From Halobacillus litoralis (GTDB taxonomy: Bacteria; Bacillota; Bacilli; Bacillales; Halobacillaceae), in NCBI RefSeq assembly GCF_020524025.1, contig NZ_JAIVKN010000001.1:620001-684000 (forward strand): a stretch of 64,000 bases of DNA, in the 5' to 3' direction. The translations under genes were made by a program, and so were the position numbers. Positions 16,220-24,704 of this stretch are shown here, piece by piece; position 1 is the stretch's first letter, and each line of letters opens with the position of its first letter. The notes beneath the pieces are model-generated. The model was not told the origin of the DNA. It made no database searches and was given only the letters and a program-made list of their open reading frames with translations.

Positions 16220-16284
16220 AGTTTGATTTCAAGTCTTATAGAAACGGGGGCGTTTGTTATATTCGTAAATCTAGAATTAATTCG
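16220..16284 (+). repeat. cassette repeat R8
   Basis: The arm GATTTCAAGTCTTATAG is followed by AAACGGGGGC and a weakly paired GTTTG/TAAAT region. A degenerate right arm (AATCTAGAATTAATTCG) ends the copy. It follows the ABC operon terminator by 10 bp. Confidence 0.65.
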
Positions 16285-16314
16285 GAAAGCCTATTGGAAA
16301 GTTGGTGCATTTAA

Positions 16315-16602
16315 TTGACTAGGTGTGATTGCTGCAATACTAAGTTTACATGGTGGAGTTTACTTAAGAAGAACAGTTTTTATGGTGGTCTTAAATGTCG
16401 GATTTGTGGTTGTAAACATAGGATAGATTTCGCTTCAAGGTTCTCAGTCACACTATTAAGTGTTGTTCCATTTATGATGTTTGGTTTGATTTTATCACCT
16501 TTTGAGAGTATTTTTCTAAATATATTAGTAGCACTTCTTATATTTATTCTTGGCATGTTACTAACTCCTTTTGTGGTGAATTACAAATTAACGAGAAGGT
16601 AG
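16315..16602 (+). CDS. CxxC-type zinc-ribbon membrane protein (TIGR04104-like)
   Basis: The 95-residue product has an N-terminal pair of cysteine knuckles, CDCC at residues 4-7 and CRICGC around 29-34, about 22 residues apart, followed by two membrane helices (about 44-64 and 66-88). This matches the cxxc_20_cxxc family (TIGR04104) of small Bacillaceae membrane proteins with unknown function. Translation appears to begin at TTG 16315; the upstream ribosome site is weak. It is a single-gene cassette between R8 and R9. Confidence 0.65.
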   Translation: MTRCDCCNTKFTWWSLLKKNSFYGGLKCRICGCKHRIDFASRFSVTLLSVVPFMMFGLILSPFESIFLNILVALLIFILGMLLTPFVVNYKLTRR

Positions 16603-16641
16603 GGAGCTTTCAAGAAATGCTATATAACATTGATTCAAACA

Positions 16642-16725
16642 AATCTCGAATTCGAGTCTTAAACTAACGGGGGCTATTGTTCAAAATGGGCAATAGCCTT
16701 TTTCGTTAACAGACTGGATTAATAA
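16642..16725 (+). repeat. cassette repeat R9
   Basis: The arm contains AGTCTTAAACTAAC, followed by GGGGGCTATTG, which pairs with CAATAGCC, then TTTTTC. A right arm GTTAACAGACTGGATT follows, inverse to the left arm with a small deletion. It starts 39 bp after the stop of the zinc-ribbon gene. Confidence 0.78.
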
Positions 16726-16774
16726 AGGCTTAGCTTCTTTACTTTACAAATTTTGTGGGGGGTATTAGGATCCG

Positions 16775-16990
16775 ATGATAATTACGTTAGTTCTTTTGCC
16801 AACACTGGTTACTTGTCTTGTCGGATACTTCTTATACAAACACAGTAAACCTTTAAGTATGCTCGCGATAATATTAATCCCGATCATTTTTATGTACTTG
16901 CTTATAAGTTATGTAGTTTTATGGAGCATTCCTTTATCTATTATTATTGTCATAACCATTCACGGATTTAAAAAGCCTGAAGTATCTTGA
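16775..16990 (+). CDS. hypothetical small membrane protein whose stop codon lies in repeat R10
   Basis: A 71-residue, almost entirely hydrophobic protein with two or three helices (about 4-20, 27-47 and 50-64) and a short charged C-terminus KKPEVS. I do not recognise it. The ATG follows TAGGATCCG and a GGGGGG run. Its last codons, GTATCTTGA, are the first bases of repeat R10, so the repeat supplies the stop codon. Confidence 0.5.
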   Translation: MIITLVLLPTLVTCLVGYFLYKHSKPLSMLAIILIPIIFMYLLISYVVLWSIPLSIIIVITIHGFKKPEVS

Positions 16991-17122
16991 TTTCAAGTCT
17001 TCATGTATAGGGGGCGTTCATTGAATAAGCCCAAAAAAAAGAGGAGCTTTCAATAAATTTTGAAAGTTCCTCTTATCCCTCTTTTTCTGCTGAAAATATC
17101 AATATTAAACGTTAACAGAGCC
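16983..17122 (+). repeat. cassette repeat R10 plus right terminal inverted repeat
   Basis: TATCTTGATTTCAAGTCTTC starts at 16983, then GGGGGCGTTCATTGAA. A hairpin follows (GAGGAGCTTTCA with TGAAAGTTCCTC, 17038-17077). The module ends with ATTAAACGTTAACAGAGCC at 17122. The layout is the same as at 11599-11721. Confidence 0.78.
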
Positions 17123-17187
17123 TGGAATTTAATAATGAGTTGTGAAAACAGAGGTGGAATGATTATCTCCTGCTCCACATTCGTTAT

Positions 17188-17298
17188 CGTCCAGTTGCGC
17201 AGGTCAGACACTCGAGGTCATAAGCAGTCCCATAAGGGGGAAAAGCACCCCCTGTATGGTTCTGCTTATCCTTGTCGTGTCTTTCAGACCTGCTCCAC
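17188..17298 (+). repeat. palindromic Bacillaceae repeat, copy A
   Basis: The copy begins CGTCCAGTTGCGCAGGTC and ends AGACCTGCTCCAC. The interior CTCGAGGTCATAAGCAG pairs with CTGCTTATCCTTGTCGTG, so the whole 111 bp folds into one long hairpin. From memory, this architecture (CGTCCAG, a TCGAGGTCATAAG arm, and a CTTATGCTTGTCGGG arm) is frequent between genes in many Bacillaceae. Confidence 0.7.
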
Positions 17299-17306
17299 TA
17301 TTGAAT

Positions 17307-17420
17307 CGTCCAGTTGCGGAACCCAGCCCCTCGAGGTCTTAAGGCCAACATGAAGAGAAGAAAGACCGCTTCTCTGTTATGTTGGCCTTAAGCTTGTCGG
17401 GGCTACCAGGGCTCCTCCAC
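17307..17420 (+). repeat. palindromic Bacillaceae repeat, copy B
   Basis: A second copy of the same repeat type follows 8 bp later in direct orientation. CCCCTCGAGGTCTTAAGGCC pairs with GGCCTTAAGCTTGTCGGGG. The apical stem differs from copy A (CCAACAT/ATGTTGG instead of a GGGGG/CCCCC stem), so pairing is kept while sequence changes. It ends 9 bp before the hemolysin III stop codon. Confidence 0.7.
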
Positions 17421-17428
17421 TTTTGAGA

Positions 17429-18067
17429 TCACCCTATTATATAAAAGAAGATGGTAAAGAAATGGAGGATGGAGCCTCCTAGTACGAATAGGTGCCAGAC
17501 CATGTGATGGTATTTGAAGCTGCGCCATACATAGAAGATCGATCCGATGGAATAAAGGACGCCTCCTACGACAAGGTAGGTAATTCCTGCTGCCGGCACC
17601 TGGGCTGTCAGCGGTCCCCAGGCAAGGACGATCAACCATCCCATGAGTACATAAAAGATCGTGGACATCACGACGAATTTTTTAACAAAGAACACTTTAA
17701 ATACGATTCCGAGGATGGCCATGCCCCAGACAATGCCGAACAGCGTCCATCCCAGTGTGCTGCGAAGCGGAACGAGCATAATCGGGGTATACGTACCCGC
17801 GATGAATAAATAAATCGATGAATGGTCAAAGATCTCAAACAAATCCTTCGCTTTTCCAGGCGGAAAGCTGTGGACAAGGGTTGAGGAGACATAAAGGAGC
17901 AGCATCGTTACTCCATAGATGGTCACGCTTGTGATGTGCCAGGCGTTTCCACCGAAACTTGCAAAAACAATGAGAAGTACAAGCATAGCTGCACTGAGTA
18001 CAGCCCCAATCCCATGGGTAATCGCATTGGCAATCTCTTCACGCTTTGTAAAGGTATGTGTCAGCAT
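17429..18067 (-). CDS. hemolysin III / PAQR family membrane protein
   Basis: The 212 residues span seven predicted membrane helices and show the family residues EEIANAITHGIGA at the N-terminus, SSTLVHSFP, FDHSSIYLFIAGTYTP, and HMVWHLFVLGGSILHFF near the C-terminus. The histidines and aspartate are the presumed metal site of the PAQR fold. B. subtilis YplQ is the closest named relative I recall. Despite the name, a hemolytic role is not established. It marks the return to backbone-like DNA. Confidence 0.9.
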   Translation of the reverse strand: MLTHTFTKREEIANAITHGIGAVLSAAMLVLLIVFASFGGNAWHITSVTIYGVTMLLLYVSSTLVHSFPPGKAKDLFEIFDHSSIYLFIAGTYTPIMLVPLRSTLGWTLFGIVWGMAILGIVFKVFFVKKFVVMSTIFYVLMGWLIVLAWGPLTAQVPAAGITYLVVGGVLYSIGSIFYVWRSFKYHHMVWHLFVLGGSILHFFTIFFYIIG

Positions 18068-18317
18068 TTTATCAACCCCAATACTTTCAAGTGGGTCTAT
18101 TATACTCTTCTTGGAAAAATTTATAAAGGTAAGACTCTTTAGAGGTTTAGGAAGTACAAAAATATGGGTAGTATTTAAGCGATGAACAGCTGTCAGAGAG
18201 AGAATTGTCGGGAATTGCGGTCGAGTTTTGATTGGATATATGATAGAATATGTATTGGTTCAATGAGCGTCTCTTTCTGCTCCTTCAATGTTCGTAAAAA
18301 AGAGGAGTGAACATGAA

Positions 18318-18785
18318 ATGGTAAGTTTAGAAAAAGAAACATTAAGAATCCCATCTGTGTCGGAATTGATGATTCCGTCTGAAAAAGTAGCCCACGTTCA
18401 AATTGGAAATCCACTGGAACACGCATTGCTTGTACTGGTTAAGTCTGGTTATTCTGCTGTCCCTGTCCTTGATCCTGCGTATAGATTTCAGGGAGTGGTC
18501 AGTAAGTCCAGGATTTTGGAAGAAACGATGGGGATCGAACAATTTGAAATGGATCGATTGTCTGAGATCTTAGTTAAAGAAGTAATGGATGATAAAGTCC
18601 CGTGCTTACAAAAAAATGACACGATGATTGATGCGCTTCACAAGCTTATTGATTACCCTTTTGTGTGCGTTACAAATGAAGAAGGGGAATTTGACGGCAT
18701 TATCACGCGTAGGACAATCTTAAAGCAATTCAGTAAGCATTACCACGAAACCTTTAAATATACAATGGTAGAAACAACTGTATAA
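18318..18785 (+). CDS. darB: CBS-domain c-di-AMP binding protein DarB (CbpB/YkuL)
   Basis: The 155-residue protein consists of two CBS domains (about 12-70 and 80-140), the layout of B. subtilis DarB (YkuL, 147 residues). DarB senses cyclic di-AMP and, when free, activates the (p)ppGpp synthetase Rel and pyruvate carboxylase. The gene for the latter begins at 63548 in this window. The ATG at 18318 follows AGAGGAG; an upstream in-frame start at 18288 is less likely. Its position matches B. subtilis order (yku cluster). Confidence 0.85.
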   Translation: MVSLEKETLRIPSVSELMIPSEKVAHVQIGNPLEHALLVLVKSGYSAVPVLDPAYRFQGVVSKSRILEETMGIEQFEMDRLSEILVKEVMDDKVPCLQKNDTMIDALHKLIDYPFVCVTNEEGEFDGIITRRTILKQFSKHYHETFKYTMVETTV

Positions 18786-18795
18786 CAAAAAAATA

Positions 18796-18834
18796 GACAA
18801 GGGTGGCATCCGTGCGGTGTCATCCTATTTTTAT
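18796..18834 (+). terminator. terminator after darB
   Basis: GGGTGGCATC pairs with GGTGTCATCC (with G-U pairs) around CGTGC, followed by TATTTTTATA. Confidence 0.6.
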
Positions 18835-18854
18835 ATAGTGAAGGTGATTTACAT

Positions 18855-20327
18855 ATGTCGTTAAACAGACAAAAGCGGGGTCTCGTGCTGGCTTCGATTA
18901 TGCTCTCCATGTTTTTAGCAGCGATTGAAGCGACGATTGTTTCGACTGCCATGCCTAGTATCGTCGCTGACTTAGGTGGATTCAGTCTTTACAGCTGGGT
19001 ATTTTCAGCTTATTTATTGACGAATGCAGCTACGGTGCTTTTATTTGGGCGCTTGAGTGATGTGTTTGGGAGAAAGCCTATTTTTATGATTGGGATCAGC
19101 CTGTTTCTTTTGGGGGCTGTTCTTTGTGCTTTAGCACCTTCGATGGAAGTTTTAATAGGCGCGCGTTTAGTCCAGGGATTGGGAGCGGGGGCTCTTATGC
19201 CGATCGCTACTACAATTGTGGGAGATATTTACACTAAAGAAGAAAGGGCGAAAATCCAGGGTTACCTTTCAAGCGTGTGGGGAATTTCTGCTGTGACAGG
19301 TCCTGTGCTTGGCGGTTTTTTTGTGGATATTCTCAGCTGGCATTTTGTGTTTTGGATGAACGTTCCGCTCGGTCTGCTTGCTTTAACAGGAATTCTGATC
19401 TTCTTTAAAGAGGATGTGTCGAAAAAAACGCGGACCGTAGATATTGCGGGCTCAATCTGGGTGGTTCTTACAGTAAGTACTTTAACGATTATTTTGGTCG
19501 AAGGCGGCGTGAGTGTTCCCTGGGTTTCATGGCAGATGTTCGCTATGGTAACGGTGGCGCTCTGCGGAGCAGCTGCATTTTATTTTCATGAACGGAAAAT
19601 GGAAGATCCGATGATGCCGATGGATTTATGGAAAATCCGTTCCATCCGGTATGCCAACCTTACTTCTTTAACAACCGGGATGATTCTGATAGGGGTCAGC
19701 AGTTATCTCCCTGCTTTTGTTCAAGGGGTAATGGAAGAATCCGCAACGGTAGCTGGTTTTACCTTAACCACGATGTCGATTGGATGGCCGATTGCTTCTA
19801 CTCTGGCTGGGCGTCTGATTCTGAAGATCGGCTTCCGCCCCACCGCTGTGATGGGGGGAGTTTCCTTAATCATTGGAAGTGGACTATTTTCTATTTTAAC
19901 TCCTGAAAAAGGTCCGTGGTTTGCTGCTCTCGGCTCGTTATTTATCGGGATCGGCATGGGACTTTCATCGACGTCCTTTATCGTTTCTATTCAAAATAGT
20001 GTCAATTGGGAAAAAAGAGGAATCGCAACGGCTGCGAATATGTTTATGCGTACTATCGGAAGTGCTATAGGAGCAGCCTTTCTAGGAGGTTTATTAAACA
20101 GTCAGCTGTCCCGTGTGATAGATGCTTCAAGCCTGCCAGATTCATTCACTGTCGATTCGGCAAACTCCCTGCTCCGTGAGGAAACGAGGGTGGAACTCGG
20201 TTCTAAGGCCTTGACGGTTCTGCAGGAAGGATTAACCGATGGTCTCCATCTTGTATATATCGGTTTATTGGTTCTTGCCTGTGTAAGTTTTCTACTGATT
20301 CTGCAAATTCCGAAAAAAGAAGATTGA
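18855..20327 (+). CDS. MFS drug efflux transporter, DHA2 (14-helix) family
   Basis: The 490-residue transporter has about 14 membrane helices. The family motifs are visible: GRLSDVFGRKP (motif A, between helices 2 and 3), RLVQGLGAGALMP, and motif C-like GPVLGGFFVD in helix 5. It belongs to the proton-driven DHA2/EmrB-QacA group; the substrate cannot be read from the sequence. An AAGGTG ribosome site precedes the ATG. It is monocistronic, between darB and dapH. Confidence 0.88.
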   Translation: MSLNRQKRGLVLASIMLSMFLAAIEATIVSTAMPSIVADLGGFSLYSWVFSAYLLTNAATVLLFGRLSDVFGRKPIFMIGISLFLLGAVLCALAPSMEVLIGARLVQGLGAGALMPIATTIVGDIYTKEERAKIQGYLSSVWGISAVTGPVLGGFFVDILSWHFVFWMNVPLGLLALTGILIFFKEDVSKKTRTVDIAGSIWVVLTVSTLTIILVEGGVSVPWVSWQMFAMVTVALCGAAAFYFHERKMEDPMMPMDLWKIRSIRYANLTSLTTGMILIGVSSYLPAFVQGVMEESATVAGFTLTTMSIGWPIASTLAGRLILKIGFRPTAVMGGVSLIIGSGLFSILTPEKGPWFAALGSLFIGIGMGLSSTSFIVSIQNSVNWEKRGIATAANMFMRTIGSAIGAAFLGGLLNSQLSRVIDASSLPDSFTVDSANSLLREETRVELGSKALTVLQEGLTDGLHLVYIGLLVLACVSFLLILQIPKKED

Positions 20328-20386
20328 AATAGGGAAGCTCCCTTTGATAAAGTAAAGGATGAAAGATACATAAAGGAGGATGAACA

Positions 20387-21106
20387 ATGAAGCAAATGGA
20401 CGCACATGAAATTATTTCATTCATTTCAAATAGTGAAAAATCAACCCCTGTGAAAGTATATGTCAAAGGGGAGAACTTAGAAAGCCTGGACTTTGGTGAC
20501 CAGGTGCAGGACTTTATTACAGGAAAGTCCGGTGTGATCTTTGGCGAATGGAAAGTCATCCAGCCTCTATTAGAAAAATATGAAGACCAAATCGAGGATT
20601 ATGTGCTTGAGAATGACCGCCGTAATTCTGCTATTCCTTTACTTGATTTGAAAAAAGTAAATGCACGCATCGAGCCTGGTGCCATTATCCGTGACCAGGT
20701 GGAGATTGGCGATGGTGCGGTCATCATGCTCGGTGCCATGATTAATATCGGTTCTGTCGTAGGTGAGGGCACAATGATCGATATGAACGTTGTTCTTGGC
20801 GGACGTGCAACAGTAGGTAAAAACTGCCATATAGGTGCAGGTGCTGTTCTTGCTGGAGTTATTGAACCACCTTCTGCGAACCCTGTTGTTATTGAAGATG
20901 GCGTTGTGATCGGAGCAAATGCGGTTGTGCTTGAAGGTGTGACTGTAGGTGAAGGCGCTGTTGTAGCTGCCGGCGCGATTGTAACAGAAGACGTACCAGC
21001 AAACACACTTGTCGCAGGTACTCCTGCAAAAGTCCTCAAAGAAATCGACGACAAGACAAAATCGAAGACAGAAATTATGCAGGCGCTTCGCAAACTCGAC
21101 GATTAA
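20387..21106 (+). CDS. dapH: tetrahydrodipicolinate N-acetyltransferase DapH
   Basis: DapH acetylates tetrahydrodipicolinate in the acetylase branch of the diaminopimelate/lysine pathway, which feeds peptidoglycan. The 239 residues match B. subtilis DapH (YkuQ). An N-terminal domain (1-85) is followed by a left-handed beta-helix of hexapeptide repeats ([41 protein letters not shown]). An AAGGAGG site precedes the ATG. The deacetylase of the same pathway follows. Confidence 0.95.
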   Translation: MKQMDAHEIISFISNSEKSTPVKVYVKGENLESLDFGDQVQDFITGKSGVIFGEWKVIQPLLEKYEDQIEDYVLENDRRNSAIPLLDLKKVNARIEPGAIIRDQVEIGDGAVIMLGAMINIGSVVGEGTMIDMNVVLGGRATVGKNCHIGAGAVLAGVIEPPSANPVVIEDGVVIGANAVVLEGVTVGEGAVVAAGAIVTEDVPANTLVAGTPAKVLKEIDDKTKSKTEIMQALRKLDD

Positions 21107-21145
21107 GCCGGGGAATAAAGTTTTTTCATAGTGTTAAGATCAAGA

Positions 21146-21175
21146 AAGGACCTTGCTGAATCCAGCAGGGTCTTT
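21146..21175 (+). terminator. hairpin between dapH and dapL
   Basis: AAGGACCTTGCTG pairs with CAGCAGGGTCTTT and is followed by CGTTT. With only a short T run it may attenuate rather than fully stop read-through into dapL, whose ribosome site starts at 21181. Confidence 0.6.
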
Positions 21176-21194
21176 CGTTTAAGGAGGAACCCTT

Positions 21195-22310
21195 TTGGAA
21201 AAAGAACAGCTAGTAACCATTCGAAGAGAACTGCATCAAATTCCTGAACTTGGATTTGAAGAACACAAGACCCAGCAGTATTTACTGGATTATATTCAAA
21301 CCCTCCCGCAAAGCTCTTTAACAGTAGAGAAGTGGAGAACGGGTATTTTCGTGCGGGTGGAAGGAAACGTGGGAGAGCGCACCATTGGATATCGGGCTGA
21401 TATTGATGGACTGCCGCTGACAGAAGAAACAGGCTATGATTTTTCTTCCACACATAGAGACCGCATGCATGCCTGTGGTCATGATTTTCATATGACAATT
21501 GCCCTTGGAGCTTTGAGCAGGCTTGCTGCCAATCCAGCTGATGATCATGTTGTTTTTCTTTTCCAACCAGCAGAGGAAGGACCGGGCGGAGCAGAACCTA
21601 TGCTCGCTTCAGAGGAGATGAAGCGGTACCGGCCTGATCTCATTTTTGCCCTGCACGTGGCTCCGGAGCTTCCTGTAGGAACCGTCTCCACAAAGCCTGG
21701 ACTTTTATTTGCAAATACAAGCGAGTTGTTTATTGATTTTAAGGGAATAGGAGGGCATGCGGCTTATCCTCACCTAACCCATGACATGGTGGTTGCAGCT
21801 AGTGCGTTTGTTGCACACATCCAGCAGATTGTGGCCCGGCGAGTAGATCCGCTTGACAGCGCGGTTATCACAATAGGGAAAATCGAAGCCGGCACTGTGC
21901 AGAACATTATTGCTCAGTATGCCCGTTTAGAAGGCACTATACGGACGCTTTCTCCAGAAGCTATGGATGGTGTGAAGAATGAAATAGAAAAAGTGGCCCG
22001 CGGGTACGAAATCGCTAATGACTGCCGGATTTCTATAGACTATGGATCCAATTATCACCAGGTTTTTAATGACGAAGAACAGGTGAGAAGATTTGAAACG
22101 ATTATGGAAACGTCCCCTTATTCCTACCAGGAATCTAAAATGGCGATGACCGGGGAAGATTTCGGATATATGCTTAAGGAAATTCCAGGCTTTATGTTCT
22201 GGCTTGGTGTGGACTCACGATCAGGACTGCATCAATCGACATTAATGCCAAATGAAGAGGCGCTGCTTGTCGGTGTCGATACAGTTGAAAAGACGCTTCG
22301 CGAACTGTGA
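21195..22310 (+). CDS. dapL: N-acetyldiaminopimelate deacetylase
   Basis: This M20-family metallohydrolase of 371 residues removes the acetyl group from N-acetyl-LL-diaminopimelate, the step after the aminotransferase in the acetylase pathway. Metal-site signatures are visible: [24 protein letters not shown], and [12 protein letters not shown]. The dimerisation domain contains [14 protein letters not shown]. Translation begins at TTG 21195 with AAGGAGGA upstream. It is the orthologue of B. subtilis YkuR and follows dapH as there. Confidence 0.92.
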   Translation: MEKEQLVTIRRELHQIPELGFEEHKTQQYLLDYIQTLPQSSLTVEKWRTGIFVRVEGNVGERTIGYRADIDGLPLTEETGYDFSSTHRDRMHACGHDFHMTIALGALSRLAANPADDHVVFLFQPAEEGPGGAEPMLASEEMKRYRPDLIFALHVAPELPVGTVSTKPGLLFANTSELFIDFKGIGGHAAYPHLTHDMVVAASAFVAHIQQIVARRVDPLDSAVITIGKIEAGTVQNIIAQYARLEGTIRTLSPEAMDGVKNEIEKVARGYEIANDCRISIDYGSNYHQVFNDEEQVRRFETIMETSPYSYQESKMAMTGEDFGYMLKEIPGFMFWLGVDSRSGLHQSTLMPNEEALLVGVDTVEKTLREL

Positions 22311-22314
22311 ACCT

Positions 22315-22461
22315 GTGTATACCATTTACCTTCCTGCGAACAATAGACATGTATGTACCGCACAGGAGATTGAACGAAGAATAAAGCCGAATGACCGGCT
22401 GATTTCCATAAAGGGTTTGAATCCCGGAGAGATCACATGGCCGTTTCTTAAAATGCTTTAG
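22315..22461 (+). CDS. possible small protein downstream of dapL
   Basis: A GTG-initiated frame of 48 codons (YTIYLPANNRHVCTAQEIER, ending WPFLKML) lies four bases after dapL. The composition looks protein-like and no other feature explains the stretch, but no ribosome site is visible and the family is not recognised. Confidence 0.35.
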   Translation: MYTIYLPANNRHVCTAQEIERRIKPNDRLISIKGLNPGEITWPFLKML

Positions 22462-22533
22462 GTGTTTGTATTTTTACGGGATCCTATAAGGCTGAAGTTC
22501 TCCGCTGTTCCATAATGGAAGGAGTTGTCGCAG

Positions 22534-23826
22534 GTGGAAGCCACCATAAAGTTATTGGCAGTTGCTGTTTTAATTGTTTTGACCGCCTTTTTTGTTGCCA
22601 GTGAGTTTGCCATCGTTAAAGTAAGAAAGACAAGGATTGAATCTAAAGCTTCAGATGGGGATAAAAAAGCAAAGTATGCACTTGATGTCCTGAATGATTT
22701 GGACTACTACTTATCTGCCTGTCAGCTGGGGATCACAATTACAGCTTTAGGACTAGGCTGGTTAGGGGAACCGACCCTTGATATCTTATTACGGCCATTA
22801 TTTGACCAGCTTCCTCTCCCTGATGGTGTGACCCATACCCTTTCCTTTGCCATTGCCTTTTTTGTCATTACATTCTTACACGTCGTTTTAGGGGAGCTTG
22901 CGCCAAAGACTGTGGCGATTCAAAAGGCCGAAGCTATTACATTGGTCCTGGCGCGTCCGCTTATGCTGTATAGTAAATTGATGTATCCGTTGATCTGGCT
23001 GTTGAACGGTTCTGCGAATATATTTGTTCGTATGCTCGGATTTCAAACGGCTAGTGAATCGGATGAAGTCCATTCAGAAGATGAGCTCCGTCACATTTTG
23101 ACCAAAAGTTATCAAAAGGGAGAAATCAACCGCTCGGAATATACCTATGTGGATCGAATCTTTGAATTCGATAACCGTACGGCTAAGGAAATTATGATTC
23201 CGCGGACGGAAATGGCAGTCATCAATGTTCACCAGTCTATATCGAGCGTAATCCGTGAGGTCAAGCATAACCGCTATACGCGCTACCCTGTAATTGATGG
23301 GGACAAAGATGAGGTAATAGGGGTTATTCATATGAAGGAGCTTTTATTCGATGATGTAGAAAACCAAAACTCCCTGCGCCCATTTCTACGTCCGGTTATG
23401 AAAGTATTCGAAAATGTTCCGGTTCATGATCTGCTTGTTAAGATGCAGAAGGAACATACCCATATGGCTGTCCTCATTGATGAATACGGGGGAACTGCCG
23501 GAATTGTTACAGTAGAGGACATTCTCGAGGAAATTGTAGGAGAAATCAGAGATGAGTTTGATGAGGAAGAAGAAAGAGATATCAAACGTTTGAAAAACGG
23601 CCATTACTTGTTGGAAGGGAAAACGGCTATCCAGGATATCAATGAGTACTTTGATATGAACCTCGATCACAACGATATCGATACAATTTCAGGGTGGATG
23701 TACACGATGGACTTTGATGCAGACGAAGGAACCGTTATTTCATCGGATGGCTACTACTTTAAGATAGTAGATATGGTCAAAGGACAGATTAAGAAAGTGG
23801 AAGTATGGAAAAACGACCAGGAATAA
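22534..23826 (+). CDS. CNNM/CorC family transporter-like protein (DUF21-CBS-CorC)
   Basis: The roughly 430-residue protein has an N-terminal DUF21 membrane domain with four helices (about 1-185), including [21 protein letters not shown] and [12 protein letters not shown], a CBS pair (about 205-330) and a C-terminal CorC_HlyC domain (about 345-425). Related B. subtilis proteins (MpfA/YhdP, YqhB) act in magnesium export or resistance; this role is inferred. A GTG at 22534 with GGAAGGAG nine bases upstream is preferred over TTG at 22525. Confidence 0.88.
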   Translation: MEATIKLLAVAVLIVLTAFFVASEFAIVKVRKTRIESKASDGDKKAKYALDVLNDLDYYLSACQLGITITALGLGWLGEPTLDILLRPLFDQLPLPDGVTHTLSFAIAFFVITFLHVVLGELAPKTVAIQKAEAITLVLARPLMLYSKLMYPLIWLLNGSANIFVRMLGFQTASESDEVHSEDELRHILTKSYQKGEINRSEYTYVDRIFEFDNRTAKEIMIPRTEMAVINVHQSISSVIREVKHNRYTRYPVIDGDKDEVIGVIHMKELLFDDVENQNSLRPFLRPVMKVFENVPVHDLLVKMQKEHTHMAVLIDEYGGTAGIVTVEDILEEIVGEIRDEFDEEEERDIKRLKNGHYLLEGKTAIQDINEYFDMNLDHNDIDTISGWMYTMDFDADEGTVISSDGYYFKIVDMVKGQIKKVEVWKNDQE

Positions 23827-23862
23827 AAAAAGGCCCGGCAGAGTTTCTGCCGGGCCTTCTGC
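23826..23862. terminator. bidirectional terminator
   Basis: AAGGCCCGGCAGA pairs with TCTGCCGGGCCTT, with A and T runs on each side. It separates the convergent CorC-like gene and ykuT. Confidence 0.9.
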
Positions 23863-23864
23863 TT

Positions 23865-24704
23865 TTATGATTCTTTTTGTACGTAAACTTGATGAGGGTA
23901 AGGAATTTCTATTTCCGCAGCATCAAGAGCTTCTTTCATTGCTTTTCTCATGTCACGTTCTACAGCCCATTGCTGCATATTCTCTGTTTTACCTAAAATG
24001 CGGATGACGACATCAGACGATCCGAGGCTCTGAACCCCAAGCACACTTGGACCTTCCATGAAACGTTCGTCCTCTGCGAAGTCATCAGCGACTTTTTGTA
24101 GAACTTCCATAGCTTCATCGATATTCTCATCGTATCCAATACCAATGTCTACAAGAGCACGCATATTGCCGCGGGAGTGGTTGGCGACACCAGAGATGTT
24201 TCGGTTAGGGATGAAATTCAAAGTGCCGTCGAAACTGCGGATTTTTGTGGTGCGGATTCCGACTTCTTCAACAACACCGTCATAACCGCCTGCGGTTACA
24301 TAATCGTCGACTTCCACTTGTCTCTCAAGCAGAAGGAAGAAACCTGTTACAATGTCTGATACGAGTCCTTGAGCACCAAAGCCGATGGCTAGACCGACGA
24401 TGCCGGCTCCAGCAAGGAGTGGTCCAATTTGGATGTTAACAGCCGTAAGCAGCATCATGATTAGTATAAAAAAGAGGACATAGGAAAAAATGTTGATGGA
24501 AAGTTTTTCTAATGTCTTGGTGCGGCTTTCCGAAAGGTTTCGCTGTGTCCCCATCCGGTTCATAGCTGATACGATCGCTTTTCTGCCCAATGGCTTCACT
24601 ATAGCAAAGGCGATCAGCAGGACGATCACTTTCAGTCCTACGGTAATAACGGCCTCAACCAGTTCAGCAGGGTTAAATGTAAATCCTTCATCAAATAAAT
24701 TCAT
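23865..24704 (-). CDS. ykuT: MscS family mechanosensitive channel YkuT
   Basis: The 279-residue channel has three N-terminal helices, the pore-lining third helix with PLLAGAGIVGLAIGFGAQGL, and the MscS beta domain with TGFFLLLERQVEVDDYV, followed by a C-terminal alpha/beta domain. These channels open under hypo-osmotic shock to release solutes. It is the orthologue of B. subtilis YkuT and lies next to ykuU as there. Confidence 0.92.
   Translation of the reverse strand: MNLFDEGFTFNPAELVEAVITVGLKVIVLLIAFAIVKPLGRKAIVSAMNRMGTQRNLSESRTKTLEKLSINIFSYVLFFILIMMLLTAVNIQIGPLLAGAGIVGLAIGFGAQGLVSDIVTGFFLLLERQVEVDDYVTAGGYDGVVEEVGIRTTKIRSFDGTLNFIPNRNISGVANHSRGNMRALVDIGIGYDENIDEAMEVLQKVADDFAEDERFMEGPSVLGVQSLGSSDVVIRILGKTENMQQWAVERDMRKAMKEALDAAEIEIPYPHQVYVQKES

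Larger units (their letters stand above)
6467..17122 (+). mobile_element. repeat-punctuated gene-cassette block bounded by inverted ends
   Basis: The block begins with GGCTCTGTT at 6467 and contains inverted copies of the same end finishing at 11721 and 17122. Inside are twelve or more genes, nearly all +, separated by ten copies of one structured repeat (R1-R10). The same ends and the same internal core form short non-coding elements with 8-bp target duplications at 25586-25849 and 55659-55837. No transposase, integrase or resolvase gene is visible. The 8 bases outside 6467 (TATAACTT) do not match those after 11721 or 17122, so the present arrangement is not a single intact insertion. The limits are an inference from the repeats. 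Confidence 0.6.

Noticed and set aside
6467-17122. Classical integron with attC sites
   Set aside because: The arms lack the canonical RYYYAAC/GTRRRY-type core in the right place, and no tyrosine integrase gene is present. The analogy is kept only at the level of organisation.
6498-17122. CRISPR array
   Set aside because: The repeats are hundreds of bases to several kilobases apart and separated by genes, not by uniform short spacers.
6467-17122. Single intact transposon insertion
   Set aside because: The bases flanking the left end do not match those flanking either right end, so no simple target duplication supports a single event.
17060-17353. 97-codon + frame over the R10/palindromic repeat region
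   Set aside because: It crosses a terminal inverted repeat and a hairpin repeat and has no ribosome site.
20599-21093. Minus-strand 164-codon frame opposite dapH
   Set aside because: It is the mirror of the hexapeptide-repeat coding sequence; the composition (Thr, Pro, Ser, Ala) is an artefact.
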